Source: Ectobius pallidus
Lineage: Eukaryota; Arthropoda; Insecta; Blattodea; Ectobiidae
Assembly: GCA_964059195.1 (NCBI GenBank)
Contig: CAXKWD010000005.1
Coordinates: forward strand, 91,091,882-91,155,881
Length of the DNA: 64,000 bases
Reading direction: 5' to 3'
The notes below the pieces were generated by a model that made no database searches, was not told the origin of the DNA, and saw nothing but the letters and a program-made list of their open reading frames with translations. Below, piece by piece: positions 34,698 through 46,943 of this stretch (position 1 is its first letter; each line of letters begins with the position of its first letter). Made by a program: the position numbers and the translations under genes.

Positions 34698-35288
34698 ATA
34701 AAAATCTTGATAAAAATCAACCTTAACCCTTAACATAAAACTTATCTGGGTACAGTCACAATTATCACCTTTCATAAGATATGAAAATATCGTACAGGAA
34801 TGAAAACAGTAAATTTATGTTCTGAGGGTGAATGAGATGACATTACAAGAGATAATGGTGACGGAAGCATCATCTGGTTGATGAAAGAAGTGGTCTATAT
34901 GGGGAAGATGGGGGTAAGTTGAGCAAACATTACACACGCCGCATGTGTACTCAGCCTGCTTAAGTGTGTATAGAAACAATGATGCAACCAACCAGCCTGT
35001 TTACTTCTATATCCATCCTTCTCTCTCTACCCATCTCTCCCTACCCTATCTCTCTCTCCACCTCTCTCTACCCTATCTCTCCACCTCTCTCTCACTTTTT
35101 TTCCTTCTCTCTCTCCCTCTCTCTGTTACAATTCTGCGGAACCTTTCAATATAATTATCTCATTACCATAAACGAAATCACAAAACGCAAAATAGGTTTT
35201 ATATTTAGTATTTCAATGTTGCCTAATGTCCCTTTTAATTTGCACAGTTGCACCCTTTCTACTTTGTATTCGTGTAAAGTGACAGACC
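34698..35288. other. Intergenic DNA with a pyrimidine-rich tract
   Basis: The CT-rich stretch at about 35015-35127 (CTCTCTCTACCC units) produces Ser/Leu/Pro-rich frames (34945-35154, 34964-35320) that are artefacts. Confidence 0.55.
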
Positions 35289-35290
35289 TA

Positions 35291-35428
35291 AAGTCTGGCC
35301 GTTCTAAGAAGGAAACCTGAAGTAAACAGAAATCAGTACATCTAGCACACTACTCGTACGACTGAAGAGTGAGACAGACATACTGGTTTTTGTTTACTTC
35401 AGGTTTCTTTCTTCGCTCGTCTCGGGTA
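35291..35428 (+). mobile_element. Palindromic TA-flanked MITE, copy 2
   Basis: Same element as 9498-9645 with a small internal deletion (CTGTCTCACT missing after CAGTACAT). TA at 35289-35290 and 35429-35430. Confidence 0.85.
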
Positions 35429-35430
35429 TA

Positions 35431-35578
35431 AAGGCTGAGCGTTCTAAGAAGGAAACCAGAAGTAAACTAAAACCAGTACATCTGTCTCGCTCTAGCACAT
35501 TACTCGTTTGACTTAAGAGTGAAACAGACATATTGGTTTTTGTTTACTTCAGGTTTCTTTCTTAAACCGTCTCGGGTT
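35431..35578 (+). mobile_element. Palindromic TA-flanked MITE, copy 3, abutting copy 2
   Basis: Starts immediately after the TA that closes copy 2 and ends before TA at 35579-35580. Differs from copy 2 at the left end (AAGGCTGAGCGTTC) and right end (AAACCGTCTCGGGTT), so it is a separate insertion or an old duplicate. Confidence 0.85.
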
Positions 35579-35580
35579 TA

Positions 35581-38197
35581 GAAGAAATTTGTCAATATGC
35601 TTTGTGTCTTTTCCGATATTATTTTCGTACATTATTGAGACTTAACCCAACAGTAGCCAAGATAAGGATAAATGAACACAGAATTCTTCACGAGATCGTA
35701 GGCTTACCTAACAGTAGATCGCCACACGAGTACGTTCACTCGTTTTTAATTAACTATCTTTATCTTGTCATGTAAGTAATTGTTTCTATGACTTAGGCAT
35801 ACATCACTTTCTAAGTCCCAAGATTAGAGAAACCAACACGTCAATCGTATGGAGATTTATTTTAATGCAAGATGTAGTTATCTCAGTATTATTGTCCCTA
35901 TCATCTTCTTTCATCGTACATTAATCATTATTCAGCATGTTTCTTCTTTTATTCAAAGTTCAAAGTTTTCTATATGTATATGATATATATATATATACAA
36001 GTAAGATAGAAATGGTAAAATTCTAGTATGAAATATGATTATACTTCATGTCTACAATAATAAATATATACTGAATTAGAAGGTTTGACAAAATGACGCA
36101 TGTCGGCTGCTAAGAAGGTAAAGACGCAGGTAGATTAGGTCACTGGCTCGTGGGGGAAATTGTTTCCATCATGATAGCAAGAACGGGAAAAAATGGATGA
36201 AAAACACTATCGTCGAACAAATATGTGTAAATGTAAAGGAAAAATGTATGTCATGCCATTAGGGAGCGATTAGGATTTTATTGTGCATGTACGTGTACTA
36301 TATTTAAGAATTTAACGGATGATACTAATAACTACACAGTTGAAAGTCATTCTGCTTTGGTGTCGGGTCTACACGACGACTAACTTCTTTGTACTGAAGT
36401 TGGAATAGAACTAAGCTTCCTGGAACTGAGGAACTGAGCAATGTAAGTGTAGCCCGTATTATTTTTTTTTTACCCTCCACTAAGAACTCTGGACTCTAGT
36501 TCTATTTATAAATGTAATAATATTAAAATCTCAATTAAAAACAAATGTTCACGAATCAGGTACAATAATCAGAAGAAAAAACAAACAAATTGAGAGATTT
36601 CAGGGAGCATCGTGGGTTCTGCTGCGATTATGTTAGTCACTCTTTAATTCTATACTGGTCCTGATACCGGTGCCACTATAAGTGCTCATTACATATTTTG
36701 TCTTTAATTAAAAGCGCAAGAAGTATCCATCCGTAAATACGCCATAAAAGCACTTCAGATTACATGTTGTTAAGAATTTATAAGCCCATATGTAATACTG
36801 CTTGGTGAAATTAGTTCCTGATTAATTCTCAGTGATAACATTTTTTAAATAAATTAGGTGGATTTCTTAAAAACCAGAATGTATTGACTTCTTTTAAGCT
36901 GTCTTCTCCCTAGCTTTTTAAAGATGTAGACGCTACGTTTTCTTTAAATTGTAGTATTTGTTTTTGCATTTTAAGTTTTAAGTAACTGAATTTTGGAGTG
37001 CTATTTCGACGGGATACTGATTTGATGGATTTAACTTTATCGTGCCCTTTTAGAACAACCTAGATCTCTGGAAAGATAGACCTTGTATCCTCTGATCCAA
37101 CGAGTATTTTCCATGACACTTGCAAGACCAAGACAGGTGAAACAAAATAATAATTCAAATTTGGGATCCGGCCTTCTATTTCATAGCTATAAAAAGGGGT
37201 TGGCTAGTATTTCTAAAACTTGCCGGTCTCTGTATCGTTCTTAATAACAGTGGCATGGTTCCTTTTTTAATTTTTATCTAATGTATTACCGCCTTAATTG
37301 TACAGGAGCAGTTCTCGGAATCTGAAGATGCTGCCCAGCTGAACAGAAAACCTGGGCACAAAAGTATGTGTTGTCGCGTATTACTAGCTCGGTAAGAATA
37401 TTTAACCTTCCCACTTCTTTACAAACAACAATCATTTTTGCTTGGACATCTGGGTAATGGAGGGAGGCGTGGCCCACACTTTGTACACCAGACGTTTGTG
37501 TCTTTTCTTGCTCCAGTACCATCACACAGCCATTCTGATTAATGACTGATAGCCACTGATCATGCATTTAGATTGCCTCATTAATTGCCTATACAGTCCT
37601 CCAGCCCCACTCCCTACTTGCTTGTAGGGCGGGATCCATCCTCAGTGCAACAGTGACTTCAGTACGTACTATTTTTATAGAGCCGGAACAATGCAGGGTC
37701 AGAAATCTGCTGCAAATTAGATCAGTCTTGGTCCCGTAATTTCGTTACAATCGCATTTATTCTAGGATTTGGGGTAGTGGTGAAGAGGGTCGCAATAGTC
37801 AGTCACTAAATAAACTGCCACTTTCTATTCAAACAACACTATTATGTTGTATAATTGCATTTACAAAAACCGTAACTAGTTTCATCGTCACAAACACGTG
37901 TCTGTACAGATGGAAACCGCGTGCGTGTTTATATTAACATGTGGTAATAATCGTTTTGTACATGTTTCCTAATATTTATGGCAGAGTAATCGTCGAGTTG
38001 GTTTACCTCACTCATACTACTTATGATTTTTATACTTCGCACTAGACTATATTTTGTTAAGGGATAATTTTTTAATTATTTAAGTATGAACCCTCTCACT
38101 TTGACATGTTACATTAATGGCTTTTTGCGCATTTAAAGAAATAAAATTAAAATATTAATGCATTTTCTGCAATTTTAGGGGTTTTTCCCACAAAAAA
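35581..38197. other. AT-rich intergenic DNA
   Basis: No supported gene. (AT)n near 35978-35996. A 93-codon minus frame at 37286-37567 has no recognised domain. Confidence 0.45.
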
Positions 38198-38570
38198 GTC
38201 GGCCACGGTGGAGTAGTGTGCCCGCTTCTAGATCCGATTGGTCGAGGGATCAAGCCCGGCCGCAGTCGTTGGGGTTTTCAGGACGTAAAAATCCTGGGCA
38301 CGATGTCCTAAGGGAGGGACTTGCGCTGACAGCCCATGTCGTAGATTTACGGCAAATAACGTAAAAGAACGCCAAGCCTAAATTAGAGCTTCTGGACAAA
38401 ATTTCCCGGCCCTTTCACGTTTAAGTAATACCTTACTTTCGTGAAAGGGTTTGTGGGGTGACGGGCTCACCTTATCCTTTGTACTTTCACGGAAAATAAG
38501 CGTAACAGAATATTAATCTAGCTACTGAAACATCCACGTGGAATCCCTGATACAGGTGCCTGGATATAAT
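38198..38570 (+). mobile_element. tRNA-derived SINE (GTCGGCCACGGTGGAGTAG), full-length but diverged
   Basis: Box A region CGGCCACGGTGGAGTAGTGT, box B AGGGATCAAGCCCGG (diverged from GGTTCGA). The body CAGGACGTAAAAATCCTGGG, GTGTCGTAGATTTACGG-like text, AGAACGCCAAGCCTAAATTA and CGGAAAATAAGCGTAACA matches 52594-52905 and 63526-63907. Confidence 0.82.
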
Positions 38571-41065
38571 CCGAAAGTTTTAAACAATTCTGATTAGTAC
38601 TGTAAGATGGTAGAAGAAATTGGTACAGAAAATAGAAACTTGCGAGAAATGTCCAACGAAGTTTTTAGTACAGGTAGGGAAAAAAAGCGGACGACTAAAA
38701 TATCTAAGTTGCCGATATGAGATACTGCGCATGCCTAGCGGCATTCACAGTATAGCAGGGAATGTATTGAAATTTGTTCAACAGCCAATAGATTGCGTGA
38801 ATTGATAAATAATTTCACGTAATTTGCATTGCTTGTGAAAACAAACGTTTCCGTTACATCTTCTCTTACATTTATTTACGTATCACAAGACTCTGAAATC
38901 AGCTACAGGAGTCAGTTCGCTCCCCCCCCCCCCACCTGTACATCCCAGCTTTACAGATTCGGAGAATTATGTCCCACCCCTTTCTTTAACTCCATCAAAA
39001 GTTACAGAGAAGTTCGGATTAATGTAATGTTATAGATGGAATAATTAGGAATAGGAAGATGAAAATAAATAAAAGAAAACAAAAGAGAAAAAGGAGGAAA
39101 CTATGGAAAAGTTGATTAAGGTTAAAAAGAAAAGTGCACGAGTGTTGAGACTGAGTAAAATACTGTAAATGAGAAATTAAAAGCTGAGTAGAGATTTTTC
39201 TGCTGCAAGCATAACACAGAGCATGGAGTTATATCAGTGTTCCTGTGAGCAAGGCACTCCTGAGTAAGCAAGCTACAGTGGGTGTCTCTCCCAACCGCTT
39301 TGTGGGAGAATAAAGAAACACAGCAAGCACTGTGCAAAAATCTGCCCGTGATTATTAATAAATACTACAAAAATAGCTTCGTACGCAAGTGTCCTTAGCA
39401 AACAACGTGGGATGCTATATAAAAAAGGCTTCTAGTAATTACTAGTCAGGTATTAAAACATGCGCTAACACAAGCACTTTCTGTCGCATTTACCTCTGAT
39501 GATTAGTTTGCTTGCCCTGCTACGATTTTTCATTAATTCAAACTATTTCTACTTTTTTAAGTAACTTTGTATTAATTTGTAAGCTTGTTCTCTACGTTAC
39601 ATTATGCAATAAAGTAACTTTTTTGGCCAGGTATTTTGTCCCCAGCAGATCACTTTTTTAACATTTATTATTGGCAATTTATTTTCTTAAATGTTATGTC
39701 CCTTTGTATGGACTTCACTCCAGCTTCATTTATGAAATGTAATGTGTTTAAAATATCACTTTAGGGGTGAATAAATTGCAAAGGTCAAGTTATTTACCAT
39801 TAAGGATATAGGCTACAGTAGTTGTATTGCTGCAACACAGTTAGCAATTACAAACTGCGATCCAGTCTGTTACGTATTTGTATGACTGGCGATATGACTT
39901 GTTACTTCTGTAGTGCTTAGGCAGAACCCAATATGTCAAAAAAGTCGATTTTTCAGGAGACGAATTTTAAAATTCGAGAGGTCGCAGAAATGTAGGTTTT
40001 CTTTACATTGACTTGCCAAGTTTGTGATAGTGTTATCAAGAGAATATATCCTTCCCTTAAGTCAAATGGTTGAAAAATCTCCCTAAAAAACGAGAATATT
40101 TAAATAAGTTATACGTATTGCCCTTTGCCTACTTCAGTTATACTGTTGCTTGTACTGTTGCTTGCTCGAATGTTATGTTCAATTTCGATATATCGGTGTT
40201 TACCTTCCTTGAATTATTTTGATCCATGACTGTGGAACGGTATGAAGTTTGGACTATCGTTATAGAACATGACATAGCCTACCTTAGGAAGTAAACAATG
40301 TTTACGTACATAACAAAAAGAATGAACAAGTTTCTTTACTATTTTATTTAGCCTATTTAGAGGATAAAGGCACTTCCCTCAGTTTCCTCAGTTTATGATC
40401 ATCTGGAAGTTCTTGTACTCCACTGCTGGTTTTCAGATTTTCGAAGGCGTGTCAGAATCAGAATTAAGTGAATGCAGCTACATACAGTATGATGGGAGCT
40501 CGAAGTTCAATTCACTGATACCTTATACTGTACACTTACAAGTTACTTACTGGCTAAAGCCAATTCCACGAACCTAGTGTCCCTGCTCTTGCCGTACAAT
40601 TTAAAAATAGTCTCTTGTAAACCATACTTTATGTGTCGACAAAGGACATGGGTTTCTTAAGTAGGTGGTTACTGGTATTTATTGTTGATTTGATAAAATC
40701 AAGAAATGATTTTTTTTAAATGCAACAGGACACAAGCAAAGCTCCAGACATACGGACTGATATGTCAGCTGGCAATGAGAAAATTATAAAATTTCACAAT
40801 AGGTCTCACATAACGAAATTCGTCAACACTAAAGTGTGTTGAAAGAAGATGCCAGTGCCCGATATGTCTACCATATTAGTTTTTACCACCAAACAATTTC
40901 TTGGTAATGGACATACCGAAATATTATTTTTTTGTTGTTGTAGGAATCAGAAACATATCGTGTTTTGCCATCACATTCTTCATCAAAATCTGTATATATA
41001 GATATTTAAAACAAAAAATGGAATTTCTTGACAGGGTTCTGTCCTAGCATCACAGACATTTATCC
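38571..41065. other. AT-rich intergenic DNA
   Basis: No supported gene. A C-run lies at about 38922-38932. Small frames at 38620-38805, 38829-39035, 39122-39337 and 40395-40577 lack features. Confidence 0.45.
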
Positions 41066-41067
41066 TA

Positions 41068-41215
41068 TACCCGAGACGAGCTAAGCAAGAAACCTGAAGT
41101 AAACAAAAACCAGTATGTCTGTCTCACTCTTAAGTCATACGAGTAATGTGCTAGAGTGAGACAGATGTACTGGTTTTTATTTACTTCAGATTTCCTTCTT
41201 AGAACGGTCAGACTT
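41068..41215 (-). mobile_element. Palindromic TA-flanked MITE, copy 4 (inverted)
   Basis: Reverse orientation relative to copies 1-3: starts TACCCGAGACGAGCTAAG and ends AGAACGGTCAGACTT. TA at 41066-41067 and 41216-41217. Confidence 0.85.
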
Positions 41216-41217
41216 TA

Positions 41218-41459
41218 GAGAAAATTGTCTTCTAGCATCTGGACTTTTTATCTTACTGAAATATGCATCGTTTGATAATATGATTGAGGGGACAAATTGG
41301 TTTGCGTTCGATGGGCTAAGTTTGAATGTAGAAAAAACACAAAAGGTTCGGTGTAACTTAAAGAATACTTGTGGTCCTGCTATTGTAATTGTATTGTAAA
41401 GTTACCAGAGATCACACTTGATGACTTATCTTGGGAACCACAGAATGACACGATATGTA

Positions 41460-41510
<51 letters not shown>

Positions 41511-42988
41511 CAGTGAAAGGCCTAATGGATTTCGTTTTTCCCAGTAAGAGTGTAATGTCTGGTAAAAAAAAAATCTTGACAAGACCCAACCTTTTACCCG
41601 TAAGTATCTTATCTGGGTCCAATTCGCACTTCAACATTCACAAATACATCTCTATTTATATACCTCACGCGTTGCATATTATTTGTGAATGTTGCAATGT
41701 GAATATTGAACCCAGACAAGAGAATTAATATTTCATATACAAGATTCGTTAAGAGGAAAACCTAAACTCTATAAATATATGTCTGGAAGCAAGTTTTAAA
41801 TCGTGGATTGAAAATTAGTACTACTAATTGCGTAACTTGAATAATAAAAATTTATAGCACTATTTATTTAAGAAATATTTTATTTATTATATTTAGTTTT
41901 AATCAAATGGGAAAGGTTTCGATAAAATATGAATTTTACGGAACATGGAGCTAAAAAATGACCCCATATGAACTCATTGTTTAATAATAAAATGCGAAGT
42001 CTGAGAAGTTCATTCTTAAGTCCCACCTTAGAGCAATCTATAGTCTTTGTCAGGCGAGCTGCAAGATTACAGATATTTTCCAGTTTAACCTCGATGTCTG
42101 TGTAAGATCTACGTCTCAATTCCTTCCCCGTCGGGGATAACTTGTTTAGGAATCACTAAGAAAATGGAAACTCCCTTCCAGACTAAACGAAATTTAAACG
42201 TTAATGACGTTTGAACACACCGGAAATTTACGTGAAGCCAATCAATATCCGCGGAACCGGAAATGCGATCGTACCACAAATTTCACTTCCTGTTATTATA
42301 ACTTTCCAATAATATCACATTTTTCATTTCCCTTGCTCACGTTCGATGAGAATTTTGTTTTCTTGACATGGTATTTTATTTCCCTTCTATCTCCCCGCCA
42401 CTTTTCATTAAAATTAGACCAGGTATAGAGGAAGGGTTTTCTTTACCTGACTTTCCTATAAATTGGCTGCAAATGTTTATGTAATCAAGCGCAATATACA
42501 TCCGTCTACTCACTCTCTCTCGCTTCCTCCCTCTCTCTCTTCCACCCACTCTCTATCTTTCTCTCTCTCTCCCATTTCCCTCTTCATCTATTCTATGCAA
42601 TTGTCCACCTGAAATACTTTATGTATCCATCTAGATGATCTATTTGAACTATCTATTTATTCTATAATTATATAATATTATTTCCATCTGATAAGGGCAA
42701 CCATTGATCTATCCTAGGGTTTATCAACGTATCTATCCATATTTGCAAGCGTTCGTTTTTCTATCCATTCGCCTGTTCCCTTTTTCCGCATATATATCCT
42801 TCTAACTGACCTTGTTTAATTCCGAGGCCGATCAATCTATGTTTTCTTTCCGTCCTTTTCTTTGATATCTGCGATTAATACCGCGTTTGCTTCTTCTATC
42901 CACGTTCTCTGCTCCCTCAAATCCTCTTTTATTTCCTTGGTGCTACTGGTTATAGGCTACATGTTGAATATTTTATTATAAATTTTGA
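41218..42988. other. AT-rich intergenic DNA
   Basis: No supported gene. CT-rich tracts at 42505-42575 and degenerate (ATCT)n-type sequence at about 42620-42790. The minus frame 41880-42119 (79 codons) has no recognised domain. Confidence 0.45.
41459..41507. repeat. Compound (GT)n(AT)n microsatellite
   Basis: GTGTGTGTGTGT followed by about 17 TA units. Frames on both strands encode YIYIYI and are artefacts. Confidence 0.95.
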
Positions 42989-43470
42989 GTGATTACTGTA
43001 TTAGAGCATGGCATTTGATGATTTTGCATCTTTTTTATATGAAGGTTAAATGACAGCTCCAATATATATATATAAATGTGTATCATGAAGTAATTGATTA
43101 AATAAAGGATTTTTTGATTGTTGTTTCTTTCTTTCTTTATTTTGCATTTTTTATCGTTTTCAAGAGATGGGTCATTTTTTGGCAATTTTTGGGTTATTTT
43201 CGGCATTTTTAGATTTCAGTGGAGAAAGAGAGGAGTTTTTCCATGTTCAAATCGTTACTTTCAGATAACAGACAGTAGTTTTTGTTTGTGAATCTCCAAA
43301 TGTTCATAGTTCATTTTAATTAAGGTTTTTTGTAAATACCATAGCAGTTTGTCTTGTAGCAATAAAGATTTTTTTCTTTCTTTTTAAATGGCACATACTT
43401 GCTAGGGGCAATTTGATGGGCATGCCTGCTCAGAAAGAATTTATTTTTCGCTAAGGGTGTTCAAGTAGTA

Positions 43471-44754
43471 GGGTAAGGTGGTACATTTTCGAACACTTAA
43501 CAAATATTCTTATTTTATGAACACAGTAAACTTAAGACAAGTTCAACTGTATCGTAATCACAAAGTTGGCAATGTAGTTGACCCTTCAAAAAAATATGGA
43601 AGTCAAACAGCTGTAAAATTGGTCATGGCAATCAATCTTTCATTTCCAGAATATCGTTCGAAAATGTACCACAGTAGGTACAATTCTAAACACCAGTGGG
43701 TACTATTTCGAACAGTGGCATTTTCAACGAACGAATTGCTTTCTTCCAAATATTATATTTTATTATTATTATTTATCAATAATATGAGCGTAATAATGAA
43801 CTGTCACGTTTTGAATAGGCAGATGACAGGTTTGGGGCATGTGGTCATCATGCCGACTCCTACGTCAGTTATTGATGGCTTACTGAACCGGAGTCGCTAC
43901 TTCTTTATGAATTAGCTCTTCGGTTGGTGTCAGGAGGCTGAATGCACCCCGTTCCAAATCGCCCTACCTCAGAAAAATTCGAGGAGGTAACGGGGATCGA
44001 ACCCAGACTTGCGGGTCCGTAATCAGCAACCACTAGACCATGCAGGCGGGTCTGTCATAACATCAAGAGCAATAATAAAAAATACTTAACAACTCCAGAA
44101 CGATTTCTGATTGCTATTCTGTATTGCATAATTGCTGAGATGTAATAGCAATCCGGAGGAAGTGCAGTTCATAAATCTTCGTTGAAATAATACCACTGTT
44201 GAAAGCTGTGTGATGCCATCCTTTAAATATTTGACTGGCACAGTTAATAATAATAAACATGCAGAATGCTGTGATGGCAAAACAGCTTTTCCATGCAAGC
44301 GATCGCGGGTTAAAGTACTGTTCGAAATTGTGCCTAAAATCCGTTCGTATTTGTACCTCGAGCTAGTTTTTGTAAATTATACATAGTTGCAAATTCCGCT
44401 CACGAATGACCATTGTTGTGCCAATGACTTACGTATTAAAGACTACGCTATTTGTTGGTATGAGTTAAAAATTGGTCCTCAACAATGTATTCCAGTAACA
44501 CAACGTGGGATTATAAGCAATTTTATAACGTGCCATTTTTCCAGCATGGAGTTCTTACCTTCGATTGGAAAATAATATTTTATGGCCGAATGAGTCAACT
44601 TAAAACATCATTCTCGCGGATACAGATCAACAAAACAATCTGTATGGACGCTATATTTTTAGAAAGAGGTTGGCTATCATTTGAAACCCCAAAATGGATA
44701 AAAATCTTAGTCCGTTCAGAATTGTACCATGTTCGAAAATGTACCACCTTACCC
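43471..44754. mobile_element. TA-flanked inverted-repeat DNA transposon, 1284 bp
   Basis: Inverted ends GGGTAAGGTGGTACATTTTC then GAACA, matching exactly on the other strand at 44729-44754. TA dinucleotides flank at 43469-43470 and 44755-44756, the Tc1/mariner/pogo pattern. Related motifs TTCGAAAATGTACCAC recur inside at about 43658 and TGTTCGAAATTGTGCC near 44320. Frames at 43478-43915 and 44485-44847 (145 and 120 codons) are long for this window, but they overlap the ends or the nested SINE and show no DDE/D motif I can identify, so they are not called as a transposase. Confidence 0.82.
43800..44062 (-). mobile_element. tRNA-derived SINE nested in the TA-flanked transposon
   Basis: On the minus strand: CCTGCATGGTCTAGTGGTTG (box A), GGGTTCGATCCCCGTTACCT (box B), TTTTTCTGAGGTAGGGCGAT, GAAGTAGCGACTCCGG, GTCGGCATGATGACCACATG. 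Same family as 19363-19661. Target duplication not resolved. Confidence 0.82.
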
Positions 44755-45013
44755 TATAGATTTACTTACTTCTTTAGTAACAAAATAAGTGTATTTTATA
44801 ATGTAAATTCATATATAACGCACTGTCATCCATTGAATTGTTTTTAGCAATTCATTACTGTAAAAAAACTAATTATAAGTAATAATAGTGAATTTATTGG
44901 TAATTTTTTTAAATTTTAGGTAAATTTTTCACTATTTTTAGGTCATAAATGCATTTTTACTTTGTATTTTCTAGCTATTTTATGTGCATTAAATGCCTTA
45001 CCCTAGTGATTAC

Positions 45014-45879
45014 ATTACTTAAGTGCTTTATCATTACAGGAGAGGAAAAGATATAGATAGGGGTAGTGAGAAATATATTTAGTATGATGTCGCTGAGCCT
45101 ATAGGCCTACAACGAAATAACTTGCTGTTATCCATCTGTCTTGCTTCTGCCTCTACATCGTCTGTCTCTAATTCATCACCTAATCCATCTTCCATCTGCA
45201 AGATAATTATTTACAATATATAATTTAAATTCCAAAAATGAAAATAATTAAAATACATAATAGGCTACATAATGCTTCAATTGCCCCTTTTATAGAGTTT
45301 ATGAGGCGAAGCATTTATCCGTCAGTAGCTGCGAAAATTAATATAAATATATACTTAGTTCTCTTGTAAATCTTACAACAAAAAACACGATTTGAATAAT
45401 TTTATCTCATGCTGCTACCCTTTCATACGGAAAGAGGAATCTGGTTCCTCACAAGATTCCAAAGGTCAGCAATGGAATGATTCAGTTAAATTAAATGATA
45501 TGTAAGTTATTACCTATTAAGGTATCAAATAACAAATGAAGAAATAATAGAAAAGATATTCTAATTTCTTCTTTTAATGGAGAATAGATGACTGTAGAAG
45601 ACGCAGAAGACGCCGAAGAGCACGTAGACAGAAATGAGGAATAGAACAAATAAACTACAAATTCAGATGCAAAAGAAGCTTAAAGCACCAGAGAAAGGAA
45701 TGTTCTGACATGGATGTATGAAGACAAAGCAGGCATTTATGCCTATACAATGATAAACTTTAAGTTGTGTGATCACTGTGTACGGTGTACGATTTTTTAG
45801 ATTTTAGCACTTAATCTTTTGACTTTTATAATTATATCAGTGTTTTATTATTTTATCTTAATTTGTAAATATTATAAAT
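45014..45879. other. Intergenic DNA
   Basis: No gene seen. Purine-rich AGAAGACGCAGAAGACGCCG lies near 45596-45615. Confidence 0.4.
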
Positions 45880-45962
45880 ACATGTTTGACGTGTCAATCT
45901 GTTATTATGTAACGGCAATCTGACAAATAAATCTGAATCTGAATCTGAATCTGAATCTGAAA
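45880..45962 (+). repeat. Probable LINE 3' end with (CTGAAT)n tail
   Basis: TGTTATTATGTAACGGCAAT, then GACAAATAAATCTGAATCTG continuing as about five hexamer units to 45961. Many LINEs end in short tandem tails of this kind. No coding part is attached. The overlapping minus frame reads SDSDSD from the tail. Confidence 0.55.
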
Positions 45963-46825
45963 GAAAGATGACTATCACCGTCTTGAAAATGATCCTCGTG
46001 TAAATAATCAAAGTTGCAGCAAATTTAGGAGAGTTGCGAATGTTGAGTAGGCAAGACCTCGTATGTAGGTGGATGCTTCTGGGATTGTGGGTTGACTCCC
46101 CTCTAAGAAGCATCAATCTCCTATTAGCATATTAAGCTGTTGGGGCATGTTATAGCGGGGTGCACGGCCCAGTAGAGCCCCAATCGCATTACCTCCCCGC
46201 AGCTGCGTTATACTCCTCAGTCACTACAAATATTACTGTGCAATTAATCTCTTAACTTATATCTCAACCAGCTCGCACTATTATAGGGAAAAAAGAGCCG
46301 TAACTCATCTACGCCAAAATTTACAGAGAAAGAAGTAAGAAAAATAAAAAAAAAGATACAAGAGGAAGACAAAACGGAAAAAAAAAACGTTTGAAATCGT
46401 TGGGGAAAATGAAAGAACGAAGAGGAAACCTAAAAGTTACGGAACATAAATTAAAGGCAAGATATGAATATATGGAGAGAAAAATCTATGAGATAATTTT
46501 CTGTACCCTAATGCATGGGCAAAGCAACTTTCTCACTTCAGATAATTTTAATATAGGTAGAGTATTCAATTGTTTCAGCATGATGCAAAGATGCAGGCCT
46601 GCTTGTTAGCCATGCAAGTCTTGCAGCCTGAGTTACAAACCGATGACTAGCTTGCAAGCACCCTACAGAGAATTTTTACGAAAAAAAATTAAGACAAAAG
46701 TATTTTAATGCCTTCGTAATTATCATTATTTATTTAATTTCTAGGTATTTGCTAAATTGTTACTGTAAAATATATCTTGAGATCCTGATTCTTTCAAGAT
46801 AAATAAACACTAGAAATATATTGAG
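45963..46825. other. Intergenic DNA
   Basis: A GC-rich patch at 46140-46205 and A-rich DNA at 46330-46390. The 72-codon frame at 46391-46609 lacks features. Confidence 0.4.
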
Positions 46826-46845
46826 AATATATAGGAGAAAAATTC

Positions 46846-46918
46846 CTCCGACACTGGGACTTGAACCCAGGACCTTTGGCTATTCGCGCCAATGCTCTAC
46901 CAACTGAGCTAAGCCGGA
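46846..46918 (-). tRNA. tRNA-like cloverleaf, copy 1 (GAA loop, probably not a functional tRNA-Phe)
   Basis: 73 nt that fold as a complete cloverleaf: acceptor TCCGGCT with TGTCGGA (one U-U at the base), D arm GCTC/GAGC with loop AGTTGGTA, anticodon stem TTGGC/GCCAA with loop GCGAATA, variable AGGTC, T arm CTGGG/CCCAG with loop TTCAAGT. Read by position the anticodon is GAA (Phe), but U33 is replaced by C, which true tRNAs almost never tolerate. Boxes A and B are intact. It is in inverted orientation to copies 2 and 3 and part of a repeat, so a repeat-borne tRNA-like gene or pseudogene is more likely than a working tRNA. Confidence 0.6.
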
Positions 46919-46943
46919 GCTCAATTCACAGCGCCAGATGGAA

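Larger units (their letters stand above)
42997..45005. mobile_element. hAT element, 2009 bp, host of a nested insertion
   Basis: The exact 8 bp duplication GTGATTAC stands at 42989-42996 and 45006-45013. Near the ends TTAGAGCATGGCATTTGATG (left) mirrors TAGGGTAAGGCATTTAATG (right, other strand), with a few extra bases at the left terminus. T-rich subterminal repeats such as CATTTTTTGGCAATTTTTGG recall the 17179-17860 family. Removing the nested element at 43471-44754 leaves about 725 bp, close to the 682 bp of that relative. Non-coding. Confidence 0.7.

Noticed and set aside
34945..35320. Two overlapping frames rich in Ser, Leu and Pro
   Set aside because: Generated by a CT-rich low-complexity tract.
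41369..41728. Frames of 119 and 85 codons on opposite strands with YIYIYI
   Set aside because: Both read through a (GT)n(AT)n microsatellite; the flanking text shows no domain.
43478..44847. 145- and 120-codon frames as a transposase
   Set aside because: One spans the left inverted repeat and runs into the SINE, the other runs out across the right inverted repeat. No DDE/D catalytic pattern is visible.
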